In this document: in pieces, positions 33,971 through 43,258 of the stretch
Layout: every line of letters begins with the position of its first letter
Numbering within the stretch: the stretch's first letter is position 1
Assembly: GCF_001050155.1 (NCBI RefSeq)
Contig: NZ_LFVY01000004.1
Span: 1-64,000 of the forward strand
Origin: Nitratireductor soli
GTDB taxonomy: Bacteria; Pseudomonadota; Alphaproteobacteria; Rhizobiales; Rhizobiaceae
Direction of reading: 5' to 3'
DNA length: 64,000 nt
Notes under the pieces: model-generated
Database searches by the model: none
What the model was told of the DNA's origin: nothing
What the model saw: only the letters and a program-made list of their open reading frames with translations
Program-made: the position numbers and the translations under genes

Positions 33971-36900
33971 AGCTCGGCATTGCCGGCGGGCTCACCCGCG
34001 CCTTCATCGCATCGCCGCTCACGCCGCTCTTTCTGCTTGCGGCCTTCGCGCTCGGCCTCGTGGCCCTCATCACCCTCCCGCGCGAGGAGGAGCCGCAGAT
34101 CTCCGTGCCGATGGTCGACATCCACGTTGCGGCCAATGGCCTGAAGGCGGAGGATGCGGTCAAGCTTGTGACGGAGCCGCTGGAAGCGATCGTCAAGAGC
34201 ATTGACGGCGTCGAGCACGTCTATTCCCAGACCCGGGACGACGGTGCGCTGGTCACGGCGCGATTCCTGGTCGGCACGAGCGCGGATGCCGCCATCCTGC
34301 GCGTGCACGACAAGGTGCGCGCCAACATGGACCGCATTCCGGTCGGCATCCCCGAACCGCTGATCGTCGGCCGCGGCATCGACGATGTGGCCATCGTCGT
34401 CGTCACGCTCACGCCGGCCCCGGAGGCGGCGGAGCGCTGGACGGCCAACGGGCTGACGCGCCTTGCGCGCGAATTGCAGGTCGAGGTGGCGAAGCTGCCC
34501 GATATCGGCCTCACCTATATCGTCGGCGAGCAGCCGGAAGAAATCCGCATCGAGCCCGATCCCGAAAAGCTGTCGCTCTACGGCATCACGCTGCAGCAGC
34601 TTTCCGCCAAGGTGGAGGGCGCCAACCGCTCGTTCCAGGCGGCGACCGTGCGCGAAGGGGGTGGGCAGCGCACGCTGCTTGCCGGCCAGACGCTGCAGAC
34701 GCAAAGCGAGATCGGCAATCTTCTTGTCACCGCCCGCGACGGCCGGCCCGTCTATGTGCGCGATGTGGCCCAGGTGGTGCTCGCGACCGAGCCCAACGAG
34801 AGCCGTGTCACCGAGGTGCGCAAGACCGGGGAGGGCCTCCAGCGCCTGCCTGCCGTCTCGCTGGCGATCGCCAAGCGGCCCGGCACCAACGCCGTCGTCA
34901 TCGCCGAGACCATCATCCACCGGCTTGAGCAGGTGCGCGGGCAGATCTTCCCAGAAGATGTCGAGATGACGATCACGCGCGACTACGGCGAGACGGCCAA
35001 CGAAAAGGCGAACGAGCTGCTCTTCCATCTCGGCCTGGCCACCGTCTCCATCGTGCTCCTCGTCGCCTTCGCGATCGGCTGGCGGGAGGCGCTCGTCGTG
35101 GCGGTGGTGATCCCCACGACGATCCTGCTCACGCTCTTCGCGTCGCGCGTCATGGGCTATACGCTCAACCGGGTGAGCCTGTTCGCGCTCATCTTCTCGA
35201 TCGGCATCCTCGTCGACGACGCCATCGTGGTGATCGAGAACATCGCCCGCCACTGGGCCATGAAGGACGACCGCCCGCGCGCCCGAGCGGCGATCGAGGC
35301 CGTCGCCGAGGTCGGCAATCCGACCATCGTTGCGACGCTGACGGTGGTCGCGGCCCTTCTGCCCATGCTGTTCGTGTCGGGTATGATGGGGCCGTATATG
35401 AGCCCGATCCCGGCGAACGCCTCCGCCGCGATGCTGTTCTCCTTCTTCGTCGCGGTCATGCTGACGCCCTGGCTGATGCTGAAGTTCGCCGGAAAGGAAG
35501 GGGAGGGCGCTTCCCATGGGCATGGCGACAACCATGGCGGGCGGCTCGGGAAGGCCTATGTGGCGATAGCCCGGCCCATCCTGAAGTCGCGTCTGCGCGC
35601 CTGGATCTTCCTGCTCTTGGTCGGCGTTGCCACGCTTGCCTCGCTGGCGCTCATCTACACCAGGGACGTGACCGTCAAGCTGCTTCCCTTCGACAACAAG
35701 ACGGAACTGCAGGTGGTGGTCGACCTGCCCGAAGGCGCGTCGGTGGAGGATACCGATCGGGCTCTGCAGCAGATCGTCAATCGCCTGGCCTCGGTTCCGG
35801 AGGTGGTTTCCTTCCAGAGCTATGCCGGCACGTCTGCCCCGTTCAATTTCAATGGGCTGGTGCGCCACTACTATCTGCGCTCGTCACCGGAGCTGGGAGA
35901 CGTGCAGGTCAATCTTCTGCCGAAAGGCGAGCGCGAGCGCGCCAGCCACGACATCGCCCTTGATCTGCGAGAGCGCCTGGCGGGGCTTGGCTTGCCGGAG
36001 GGGACCGCGATCAAGGTCGTCGAGCCACCGCCGGGGCCGCCGGTGATGGGCACGCTGCTCGCCGAGATCTACGGGCCTGACCCGGAGACCAGGCGTGCCG
36101 TCGCAACGAAGGTGCGCGAGACGTTCGAGGGCATTCCCTTCATCGTCGATGTGGACGATTCTTATGGCGTCCGGCACGAGCGGGTGCGGCTCGGCATCGA
36201 TCAGGACAATCTCGAATACCACCAGGTCGAGCAGGCCGACGTCTATGATGCGATCCGAGCGCTCTACTCAGGCTCCACGGTCGGCTATTCGCATCGCGGC
36301 GGCGGGCGGCAGCCGATCCCGATCCGCATTGCCCTGCCCAAAAGCGCCAAGGTGGTGGGCGAGCGGGCTCTTGCCACGCCGGTGCCGGCCAATGCGCTGC
36401 CGGGCGGCCGCGGCATTGTCGAGCTCGGCGATGTCGTCACGGTGACGCGGGAGCCTGCCTCTTATCCCATCTTCCGCCGCAACGGCCGTGCGGCCGAGAT
36501 GGTGACGGCGGAGCTTGCCGGGCAGTTCGAGGCGCCGGTCTACGGGATGATGGCGGTGGCCGATGCCATCGAGGAAGCCGATTGGGGCGCTGTGCCGAAG
36601 CCGGTGATTGCGTTCAACGGCCAGCCCGACGACGAGTCGGTTCCGACGCTGCTGTGGGACGGGGAGTGGGAGGTGACCTGGGTCACCTTCCGCGATATGG
36701 GCGCGGCCTTCATGGTCGCCATTCTGGGCATCTACATCCTCGTCGTCGCCCAGTTCGGCTCCTTCAAATTGCCCTTGGTCATCCTGACGCCGATCCCGCT
36801 CACCTTCATCGGCATCATGCTCGGGCATTGGCTGTTCGGCGCGCCTTTCTCGGCCACCTCGATGATCGGCTTCATCGCACTTGCCGGCATCATCGTGCGC

Positions 36901-37242
36901 AATTCGATCCTGCTCGTCGACTTCATCCGTCATGCGCGCACGCCCGAGCGGCCGCTGATCGATGTGCTTCTGGAAGCCGGTGCCATCCGCTTCAAGCCGA
37001 TCCTGCTCACGGCGATCGCGGCCATGATCGGCGCGGCGGTGATCCTCGCCGACCCGATCTTCCAGGGCCTGGCGATCGCGCTGCTCTTCGGCCTCGCCTC
37101 GTCGACCGCGCTCACCGTGCTGGTCATCCCGGCGATCTACGTGGCGCTCAGAGGCGAACGCGGAGGCGCACGCGAGCCGGATGAGGGCGCTTACGGGGCC
37201 TCGGTGGACCGGAACGAGTTGAAGGGCCTGTTCGCTGACTGA
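33967..37242 (+). CDS. RND-superfamily efflux transporter (AcrB/HAE type)
   Basis: A 1091-residue inner-membrane proton-driven pump with twelve predicted helices and two large periplasmic loops. The proton-relay Asp pair is visible in GILVDDAIVVIENIARH. Cytoplasmic and periplasmic landmarks include PREEEPQISVPMVDIHV after helix 1 and LTPIPLTFIGIMLGHWLFG near the C-terminus. The start at 33967 overlaps the adaptor stop (ATGA). A His-rich stretch, SHGHGDNHGG, near residue 520 in the central cytoplasmic loop may bind metal. Its place behind a BigR-type regulator suggests a sulfur- or thiol-linked role. Confidence 0.92.
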   Translation: MKLGIAGGLTRAFIASPLTPLFLLAAFALGLVALITLPREEEPQISVPMVDIHVAANGLKAEDAVKLVTEPLEAIVKSIDGVEHVYSQTRDDGALVTARFLVGTSADAAILRVHDKVRANMDRIPVGIPEPLIVGRGIDDVAIVVVTLTPAPEAAERWTANGLTRLARELQVEVAKLPDIGLTYIVGEQPEEIRIEPDPEKLSLYGITLQQLSAKVEGANRSFQAATVREGGGQRTLLAGQTLQTQSEIGNLLVTARDGRPVYVRDVAQVVLATEPNESRVTEVRKTGEGLQRLPAVSLAIAKRPGTNAVVIAETIIHRLEQVRGQIFPEDVEMTITRDYGETANEKANELLFHLGLATVSIVLLVAFAIGWREALVVAVVIPTTILLTLFASRVMGYTLNRVSLFALIFSIGILVDDAIVVIENIARHWAMKDDRPRARAAIEAVAEVGNPTIVATLTVVAALLPMLFVSGMMGPYMSPIPANASAAMLFSFFVAVMLTPWLMLKFAGKEGEGASHGHGDNHGGRLGKAYVAIARPILKSRLRAWIFLLLVGVATLASLALIYTRDVTVKLLPFDNKTELQVVVDLPEGASVEDTDRALQQIVNRLASVPEVVSFQSYAGTSAPFNFNGLVRHYYLRSSPELGDVQVNLLPKGERERASHDIALDLRERLAGLGLPEGTAIKVVEPPPGPPVMGTLLAEIYGPDPETRRAVATKVRETFEGIPFIVDVDDSYGVRHERVRLGIDQDNLEYHQVEQADVYDAIRALYSGSTVGYSHRGGGRQPIPIRIALPKSAKVVGERALATPVPANALPGGRGIVELGDVVTVTREPASYPIFRRNGRAAEMVTAELAGQFEAPVYGMMAVADAIEEADWGAVPKPVIAFNGQPDDESVPTLLWDGEWEVTWVTFRDMGAAFMVAILGIYILVVAQFGSFKLPLVILTPIPLTFIGIMLGHWLFGAPFSATSMIGFIALAGIIVRNSILLVDFIRHARTPERPLIDVLLEAGAIRFKPILLTAIAAMIGAAVILADPIFQGLAIALLFGLASSTALTVLVIPAIYVALRGERGGAREPDEGAYGASVDRNELKGLFAD

Positions 37243-37967
37243 ACCGTTGAGCAGGAGCGGCGAGAACCTGGTAACCTGCGATGGATCATAGAATGGTCAA
37301 TGCGAATGTCGCGTTCGGCCATCATCATTTCTGTATCCCGCTGGCCGGGATCGTGGGTGAGGCGCCAGCCTACGCGCAGCGGAACCACCGATCGATCGAA
37401 ATGCCGGCCTGAAAACACTGGAAAGCTCCTCCAAAACCGGAAAGCCATCATGCCTCACCATCATGCCTCACCGTGGGTTGCCGCCACATTCGTTCAGGAT
37501 ATTTGGCCCAGCATTGCGGGTGTTGTGCTGGAGCCGAAGCATATCGACTGATTTCCGGTGCGACTTCCGGAAGGTCGTGTAATTTCTTCGTTCCACGGCA
37601 TCTTATGCGTTGCGCGCATGAGGGAGGCTGGAATAAATGCATTGGACAGTTGAGCTGGCGGATGGTTCAACAATGGAGATGCAAGGCATTAGTCCTTGCG
37701 TTCCAGGGCTTTGGCCCATAGCGGAATGGCGAAAAGCCATCCTCTTTCATGGAGCTGGTGGTGCGTTTGCTGACAATCGAAAACGCGAAACCTTGGTGGG
37801 AACAACAACAAACTCGACCAGTGCATCTACAGGAGAAACGGTGCATTTGCAGCCCTCGGGTGGGGTGCGGACGTCTCGTGCATACACCAAGCGACAGGGC
37901 CGACTGAAAGCCCGACGACCAGTTCTTCGTATTCGATCATTCATGCATAAGAATTCGGAGACAAATC
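37243..37967 (+). other. Intergenic region after the RND gene; no gene recognised
   Basis: 725 bp with short open frames only; none has family features or a good ribosome site, and an apparent frame at 37637 runs out of phase into the next gene. A 13-bp tandem duplication lies at 37447-37472. The promoter of the tct operon should be toward the right end. Confidence 0.6.
37447..37472 (+). repeat. Tandem duplication of a 13-bp unit
   Basis: ATCATGCCTCACC occurs twice head to tail (37447-37459 and 37460-37472). It lies in non-coding DNA; it may be replication slippage without function. Confidence 0.7.
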
Positions 37968-38915
37968 ATGAATTTACTTCCCAGAATGCTGTTGGGGCTG
38001 GGCGCGCTGACCATTGCCGCCGCAGGTTCGGCGCCTGCCATGGCCGAGTATCCGGAAAAGCCGGTGACGATCATCGTCGGTTTCGGCGCCGGAGGCGGTG
38101 TCGATACGGTCAGCCGGGCGGCGGCAAATGCGCTCAGCGAAAAGCTCGGCCAACCCATCACCATCAAAAACCAGCCGGGCGCCGGTGGAGGGCTCGCTGC
38201 GACCACTCTCAAGGCGATGCCAGCTGACGGCTACAACATCGTAGCCACGACTTCAACGACACTGACCTTCGATCCGCACACGCAGGATCTCGCCTTCAAC
38301 GTCGATGATTTCGATTATATCGCGGCCTTCGGCGTGTTTCCTGAGGCGCTGATCTCGTTGCCAAGCCGTGGCTGGAAGACCTTCGCCGACACGGTGGCGG
38401 AAGCCAAGTCCAACGGCGCGCCGATGAGCTATGCCTCCACCACATCGGTGGACCGCGTGGTGGTTGGCATGATCGCCAAACAGGAGGGCGTCACACTGAA
38501 CCCGACGCCGACCAAGGGCGGTGCCGAAGCCGTGGCCCAGACGCTCGGTGGCCATGTCGACTTCGCCTACAGCTCCGGCACCTATTATGCGCAGGCCGAA
38601 GCCGGCAATCTGAACGTTCTTGCCGTGTTCGGTGACGAGCGTATCGACGGATTTCCCGAAACGCCGACGCTGCAGGAACTGGGCTACGACATCGCCAGCA
38701 TGAACATGGTGCTCTTCCTGATCCCCAAGGGCGCGCCTGAAGAGGTCAAGACCAAGCTGACTGAAGCCTTTGCCGAGGCTGCCAAGGACGAGCAATTGCT
38801 GGAGACACTGAAACAGAGGAACATGGGATCGTTCGTGCCGGTGGGGGAGGAGATTTCCGCCCTCGTCCACAAGCAGAGCGCCCAGTTCAAAGCTGCTGTC
38901 GAAGCAAGCAAGTGA
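37968..38915 (+). CDS. tctC: Tripartite tricarboxylate transporter substrate-binding protein (TctC family)
   Basis: A 315-residue periplasmic protein of the Bug/TctC family. Signal peptide LLPRMLLGLGALTIAAAGSAPAMA; then YPEKPVTIIVGFGAGGGVDTVSRAAA, the classic Bug opening, and NQPGAGGGLAATTL. RBS CGGAGAC precedes the ATG. It delivers a carboxylate to the TctA/TctB membrane pair encoded just downstream. The ligand is unknown; the linked PxpA gene hints at a lactam or amino-acid-derived acid. Confidence 0.92.
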   Translation: MNLLPRMLLGLGALTIAAAGSAPAMAEYPEKPVTIIVGFGAGGGVDTVSRAAANALSEKLGQPITIKNQPGAGGGLAATTLKAMPADGYNIVATTSTTLTFDPHTQDLAFNVDDFDYIAAFGVFPEALISLPSRGWKTFADTVAEAKSNGAPMSYASTTSVDRVVVGMIAKQEGVTLNPTPTKGGAEAVAQTLGGHVDFAYSSGTYYAQAEAGNLNVLAVFGDERIDGFPETPTLQELGYDIASMNMVLFLIPKGAPEEVKTKLTEAFAEAAKDEQLLETLKQRNMGSFVPVGEEISALVHKQSAQFKAAVEASK

Positions 38916-38916
38916 C

Positions 38917-39378
38917 ATGAACGGTGATACTCAGGGCAGGCGCGTCTCGCGCCTGCCCCAGTTCCGGAGGGCCCTCGGCGAACTGATCGTCGTCGGCGGC
39001 GCGAGCCTGGCCATGATCTTCTGGATCATTCCGGCGCAGACGAGTTCCGGTGGCGAACTCGGTCTTTCGCCGCAACTGGTTCCGACGGTCTGTTCGGCGG
39101 CAATCGGTCTTTTGACCCTTTTCCGTTTCATCGCGGCTTTGGTTTCGACACCGGCGCCCGAACCAGGCGACGTCGCACCGCTCCACTATGCTTTCAGCAT
39201 CATCGTTGCGACCGCCGCCGGCATTGCCGGCATCGCCTTCTGGGGCTGGCCCATCGGCGGAGCCATCCTCTCGCTTCTCGTGCTCCTTGTGCTCGGCGAG
39301 CGCAGGCCGCTGATGCTGGCCGCGATGCCTGTTCTGGTCGCGGTGCTTTTGTTCCTGATCCAGAAAACGGGGATCTAG
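38917..39378 (+). CDS. tctB: Tripartite tricarboxylate transporter small membrane subunit (TctB family)
   Basis: A 153-residue inner-membrane protein with four hydrophobic segments (about residues 22-40, 48-68, 85-110 and 120-145). Such small proteins are poorly conserved in sequence but recognised by size and position between tctC and tctA. It begins 1 nt after the tctC stop and ends just before the TTG start of tctA. Confidence 0.85.
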   Translation: MNGDTQGRRVSRLPQFRRALGELIVVGGASLAMIFWIIPAQTSSGGELGLSPQLVPTVCSAAIGLLTLFRFIAALVSTPAPEPGDVAPLHYAFSIIVATAAGIAGIAFWGWPIGGAILSLLVLLVLGERRPLMLAAMPVLVAVLLFLIQKTGI

Positions 39379-39379
39379 G

Positions 39380-40891
39380 TTGGAAAACATTCTTCTTGGT
39401 GCGAGCGATGCCTTCTCCCTGGCGGCGGTCACTGCCGTATTCGGTGGCATCCTGCTCGGTTACATCGTTGGTGTGGTGCCAGGGTTGAGCCGTCCGGCGG
39501 CACTCGCGGTCGCGGTTCCGCTGACCTATTATATGACACCCATCGCGGCCATTGCCTTTCTGGTCGGCGTGACCAAAGCGAGTGCGGCAGGTGGTGCGAC
39601 CGGTGCCATCATGCTCAATACGCCGGGCGAGCCGAGTTCGGCGGCAACCTGCTATGATGGCTATCCGTTGGCGCGGGCCGGAAAAGCGGCGAAAGCGCTC
39701 AAGATTGCGCTTTATTCCTCGGTCTTCGGCGATACGGTCTCGACCTTGGTGCTGATCGCGCTCGCCATGCCACTTGCGTCCTTCGCTTTGAAGATGGGAC
39801 CCGTGGAAATGACGGCGGTGATGATTTTCGCGCTGACCTTCATCGCAGCGCTATCCGGTACCTCGCTTTCCAAGGGACTGGTCTCGGGAATCTTCGGCAT
39901 TCTTCTGGCAACAGTCGGGCTCGATCCCGAAAGCGCCACGCCGCGGCTTACTTTCGGCATGATCGAGCTCTTCGACGGAATCCCGCTCGTCTCCGCGACT
40001 GTAGGCATGCTGGCCTTCACAGAAATGCTGGTGCAGGCGGAAGCCTATATCAGGGCGCGCAAAAGCGGCGAGGAGATCCAGAGGATGGAGCTTTTGCCGG
40101 ACGACAATGGTGTTTCGCTGAAAGAGGTCCGCGAGGTGGCGCCGACGGCCGTGCGTTCTACGCTGGTAGGCATTGCCGCCGGCATTATTCCAGGGCTTGG
40201 CCCCACCATCGGCGCCTTCCTTTCCTACGTGGTGGCCAAGAAATTCGCCAAGCCCGGCGACCGGTTCGGCGAAGGCGACATCAAGGGTGTGGCGGCGACG
40301 GAAGCGGCAGACAACGCTGTCCTGCCGGCCAGCTTCATCCCACTCTTTGCCATCGGATTGCCGGGCAGCGTTTCGGCAGCGATCCTGGTCGCCGCATTCA
40401 TGATGCATGGCGTGGTGCCTGGACCGCTGATCTTCGAACAGCATCCCCGTCTCATGTACGGCATCTATGTGTCCATGCTGGTGGCAAGCCTTTGTATGCT
40501 GATTGTCGGGCGGGTGGGACTTACCTTCTTCGCCCGTATCGGCAGCGTGCCTGCAGTCATCATTATCCCGGTGGTAATTGTCTTCTGCACTCTCGGTTCC
40601 TTCCTCGAGCATCACGCGATGTTCTCGGTCTATGCGATGATGGTGCTGGGCGTGGTCGGCTACTTCATGCAGCGCTACGGCTATTCGGTCGTAACGTTCC
40701 TGATCGGCTTCGTGATCGGGCCGCTGTTCGAATTGTCGCTCAGGCAATCAATCATCGTCACCAATCATCAGCCGGAAGCGGTGCTGCAGCATCCCATAGC
40801 CATCGCTTTCCTGGTGATGGCGGTGGTTGCCGTGATCTTCTTCGTGAAGCCCGCAGGCAAGCTCGCGCAGGCGCAGCGGGCCGGTGGCTGA
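39380..40891 (+). CDS. tctA: Tripartite tricarboxylate transporter large permease (TctA family)
   Basis: A 503-residue membrane protein with about twelve segments. Family markers are GYIVGVVPGLSRPAALAVAVPL, TGAIMLNTPGEPSSAATCYDGYPLAR and the repeated AAGIIPGLGPTIGAFLSYVVAKK. The start is TTG at 39380 with GGGG upstream and no ATG in frame nearby. It completes a secondary TTT-family importer with the two preceding genes. Confidence 0.93.
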   Translation: MENILLGASDAFSLAAVTAVFGGILLGYIVGVVPGLSRPAALAVAVPLTYYMTPIAAIAFLVGVTKASAAGGATGAIMLNTPGEPSSAATCYDGYPLARAGKAAKALKIALYSSVFGDTVSTLVLIALAMPLASFALKMGPVEMTAVMIFALTFIAALSGTSLSKGLVSGIFGILLATVGLDPESATPRLTFGMIELFDGIPLVSATVGMLAFTEMLVQAEAYIRARKSGEEIQRMELLPDDNGVSLKEVREVAPTAVRSTLVGIAAGIIPGLGPTIGAFLSYVVAKKFAKPGDRFGEGDIKGVAATEAADNAVLPASFIPLFAIGLPGSVSAAILVAAFMMHGVVPGPLIFEQHPRLMYGIYVSMLVASLCMLIVGRVGLTFFARIGSVPAVIIIPVVIVFCTLGSFLEHHAMFSVYAMMVLGVVGYFMQRYGYSVVTFLIGFVIGPLFELSLRQSIIVTNHQPEAVLQHPIAIAFLVMAVVAVIFFVKPAGKLAQAQRAGG

Positions 40892-40933
40892 GCAACATGT
40901 GGCGAGGCAACGGAAACTGGCGACCGTTCTCTT

Positions 40934-41845
40934 TCAAGGGATCGGATTCAGCCCCTTGCCACGAAAATCGGAATGGATTTCCAGAAGATCGACGAAGGCG
41001 GGCAGGCTTGCCGGACGATAGCGGTTCGGGTGCCAAAGGGCGAGGACCATGTCGCTGATCGTGCGGCCGTCGGAGACGAGCGCTGCCGAATTGTCGAGGT
41101 GGTGAACCTCGCGGGCAGAGGAGGACACCACGGCGATTCCGTGCCCGTCGCGGGCCAGTGAAATCAGTGTGTGCGTGCTGTCGCTTTCCAGCATGATGCG
41201 GGGGCGGATGCCGGCCCGGGCGCAGGCGTGATCAAACAGCTGGCGGGTGAGAAAGCCGCGCCTGAGGACGAGAAAGCGGTCTTCTGCCAGCTCCCGCAGA
41301 TCGATCATGGGTGTGCCCTTGGCGGGATGGCTCTCGGGCAGGACGGCGAACAGCTCGGCCTTGAAAAGTTCGCGGCCGACGAGATTGCAGGTGTTGGTGC
41401 GGCTTGCCACAGCCATGTGCACGCCGCCATTCTCGACAAGCTCGACAAGGGCATCGTTGTGCGCCTCGCTGATGACCAGGTTCACGTTTGGATAGAGACG
41501 GGCGAATTCCGTCATCACCGGTGATATGAGACCGGAGATCGTCTGCGGGGAAGCGCCGATGCGCAGCAGGCCTACATGGCCGTGCTCCAGCCCATAGGCG
41601 CGGTTGATAAGCGCCTGCGCCTGGTCGAGAAGCTGAGCCGAATGCATGAGGAGGTCGTCGCCCTCGGCGGTTAGCACGAGCCTTTTTCCAATGCGCTCGA
41701 ACAACTTCACACCCAGCTTGCGTTCGAGCGCCTGTATCTGGCGGGAGAGGGCGGGCTGGCTCAGATGAACAACTTTTGCGGCTCCCGAAACACTCAATCG
41801 TTCGGCCACGGCGACGAAATTCTGCAACTCCTTGAGTTCGAGCAT
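40934..41845 (-). CDS. LysR-family transcriptional regulator
   Basis: A 303-residue regulator. The N-terminal helix-turn-helix reads LKELQNFVAVAERLSVSGAAKVVHLSQPALSRQIQALERKLGVKLFER in pieces; the C-terminal effector domain includes IGASPQTISGLISPVM and DGHGIAVVSSSA. It is transcribed toward the TctA gene and away from pxpA, whose promoter it probably shares. Typically such proteins respond to the transported acid. Confidence 0.92.
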   Translation of the reverse strand: MLELKELQNFVAVAERLSVSGAAKVVHLSQPALSRQIQALERKLGVKLFERIGKRLVLTAEGDDLLMHSAQLLDQAQALINRAYGLEHGHVGLLRIGASPQTISGLISPVMTEFARLYPNVNLVISEAHNDALVELVENGGVHMAVASRTNTCNLVGRELFKAELFAVLPESHPAKGTPMIDLRELAEDRFLVLRRGFLTRQLFDHACARAGIRPRIMLESDSTHTLISLARDGHGIAVVSSSAREVHHLDNSAALVSDGRTISDMVLALWHPNRYRPASLPAFVDLLEIHSDFRGKGLNPIP

Positions 41846-41995
41846 GATGAGCGTTCCATGACCTCTTTATTGATGCATCCAGAGCATATGAATGCCGATC
41901 TTAAATGCATTGGACACAGCAATCAATCGCTGACAGATTGCCGCTGAAAGCTCATTACAGGTAATCGCCAAGCGGTGTCGGGTCGGAGATTCAAT

Positions 41996-42772
41996 ATGAA
42001 AATCAATATCAACGCCGATATTGGCGAAGGGTTTGGAAAGTTCAGGATGGGCAATGACGAGGAGCTGATGCGCCTCATCGGCTCCGCAAACATTGCTTGC
42101 GGCATGCATGCCGGAGACCCCACGATCATGGTGCGGACGGTCGAATTCGCGAAACGCGAAAACGTCTCTATCGGCGCTCATCCGGGCTTCAACGACATCT
42201 GGGGTTTCGGGCGTCGCCAGATTCGCATGGATCCCCGCGATCTCGAATACTCCGTGACGTATCAGATCGGCGCCCTGCAGGCACTTGCCGCCTCGCGCGG
42301 CGCCCGGGTGACACATGTGAAGCCGCATGGCGCGCTCAACAACATGGCCCATGACGACCCGGATATCGCGCTTGCGATCGGTCGCGGCATCAAAGCTGCG
42401 GATTCCGATCTCATATTCGTGGCCAATGTGGGCTCGCAGATGACGCGTGCCGGCGAGAGCCTCGGACTGCGCGTGGCGAACGAATCCTATGTGGACCGCC
42501 GCTATGACGACAATGGCAAGATGCTTTCCCGCGAGCTCGACAATTCCGTTATCCGCTCACCGGAGGAGGCCAGCCAGCAAGTGACCCGCATCATCGAGGA
42601 AGGCGCCCTTTTCTCGGTCAATGGCAAGCGCATCCCTGCCGAGGTTCACACCTTCTGCATTCATGGAGACGAACCGACCGCCGTGCCGGTGATGAAGGCC
42701 GTTCGCGCAAAGTTCGTCGAGCGCGGAATAGACGTGGTGACTATCCCGGAGATGCTGGGCTTGGGCGCTTAA
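41996..42772 (+). CDS. pxpA: 5-oxoprolinase subunit A (LamB/YcsF family)
   Basis: A 258-residue protein of the YcsF/PxpA family: it opens ININADIGEGFGKFRMGNDE, and has IACGMHAGDP, SIGAHPGFND, HVKPHGALNNM and a final FCIHGDEPTAV. PxpA works with PxpB and PxpC to hydrolyse 5-oxoproline with ATP, but neither partner is in the window. The ATG at 41996 follows GGAG; the upstream in-frame ATG at 41975 has no ribosome site. With the Tct transporter and LysR gene it may form a lactam-use unit. Confidence 0.9.
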   Translation: MKININADIGEGFGKFRMGNDEELMRLIGSANIACGMHAGDPTIMVRTVEFAKRENVSIGAHPGFNDIWGFGRRQIRMDPRDLEYSVTYQIGALQALAASRGARVTHVKPHGALNNMAHDDPDIALAIGRGIKAADSDLIFVANVGSQMTRAGESLGLRVANESYVDRRYDDNGKMLSRELDNSVIRSPEEASQQVTRIIEEGALFSVNGKRIPAEVHTFCIHGDEPTAVPVMKAVRAKFVERGIDVVTIPEMLGLGA

Positions 42773-42954
42773 CAGGCTGTTGACGAAATGTCGCGTCAGG
42801 CCTTGAGGATTGCCTCGCCACCGTTGTGACAGGCGAGTGTGATCCCGATGGGGCCGTCCGTGCAGTTCGGCATGGCCATCGCCCATGACCTCTTCCATCG
42901 CGTCGAAGCCGGCCCATGTGAAGAAGACCATCGACGGGCTGTAGCGAGAGAAAC

Positions 42955-43050
42955 TCCGGGAAAAGTGGGAACCGGTTCTCCGTCTGGAACTGCGCAAGAA
43001 CAATGAGATAAAGCATTTCCGTGACTTTGAGAAAAAGGGAAATGCTCTAA
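42955..43050 (+). repeat. Rhizobial-type palindromic intergenic repeat
   Basis: Contains GGGAACCGGTTCTCCG followed by a stem with perfect arms AGCATTTCC (43012-43020) and GGAAATGCT (43038-43046). I recognise this as a kind of short palindromic repeat scattered between genes in rhizobial genomes. The rest of 42773-43258 holds only short open frames on both strands without recognisable products. Confidence 0.6.
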
Positions 43051-43258
43051 GAGCGGTTCGGGCGAGGAGCTGATTGCACCCGCCGATGCGGGTTGCGCCG
43101 AGATCTTCGACGAAGATGAATGAAGGCCGCAAACATCAGGCGACGGATTGGTCAATCTGCAGCGCCATAGCGTCGCCATGTGCAGCATGGCGGGCAGGCG
43201 CTTGCCGCAGAGGGCACGCAGACCGTGAACCGTCATGCGCTGGGAGACCTTCGTGCCG

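Noticed and set aside
37637-38227. A 196-codon frame starting in the spacer before tctC.
   Set aside because: It runs out of phase into tctC, its later composition is Arg/His-rich shadow sequence, and the tctC start has a good ribosome site.
42773-43258. Possible remnant of an insertion sequence or gene tail after pxpA (CAGGCTGTTGACGAAAT, NCTDGPIGITLACHNGG on the minus strand).
   Set aside because: No inverted terminal repeat pair or transposase fragment could be recognised; only the palindromic repeat at 42955-43050 is supported.
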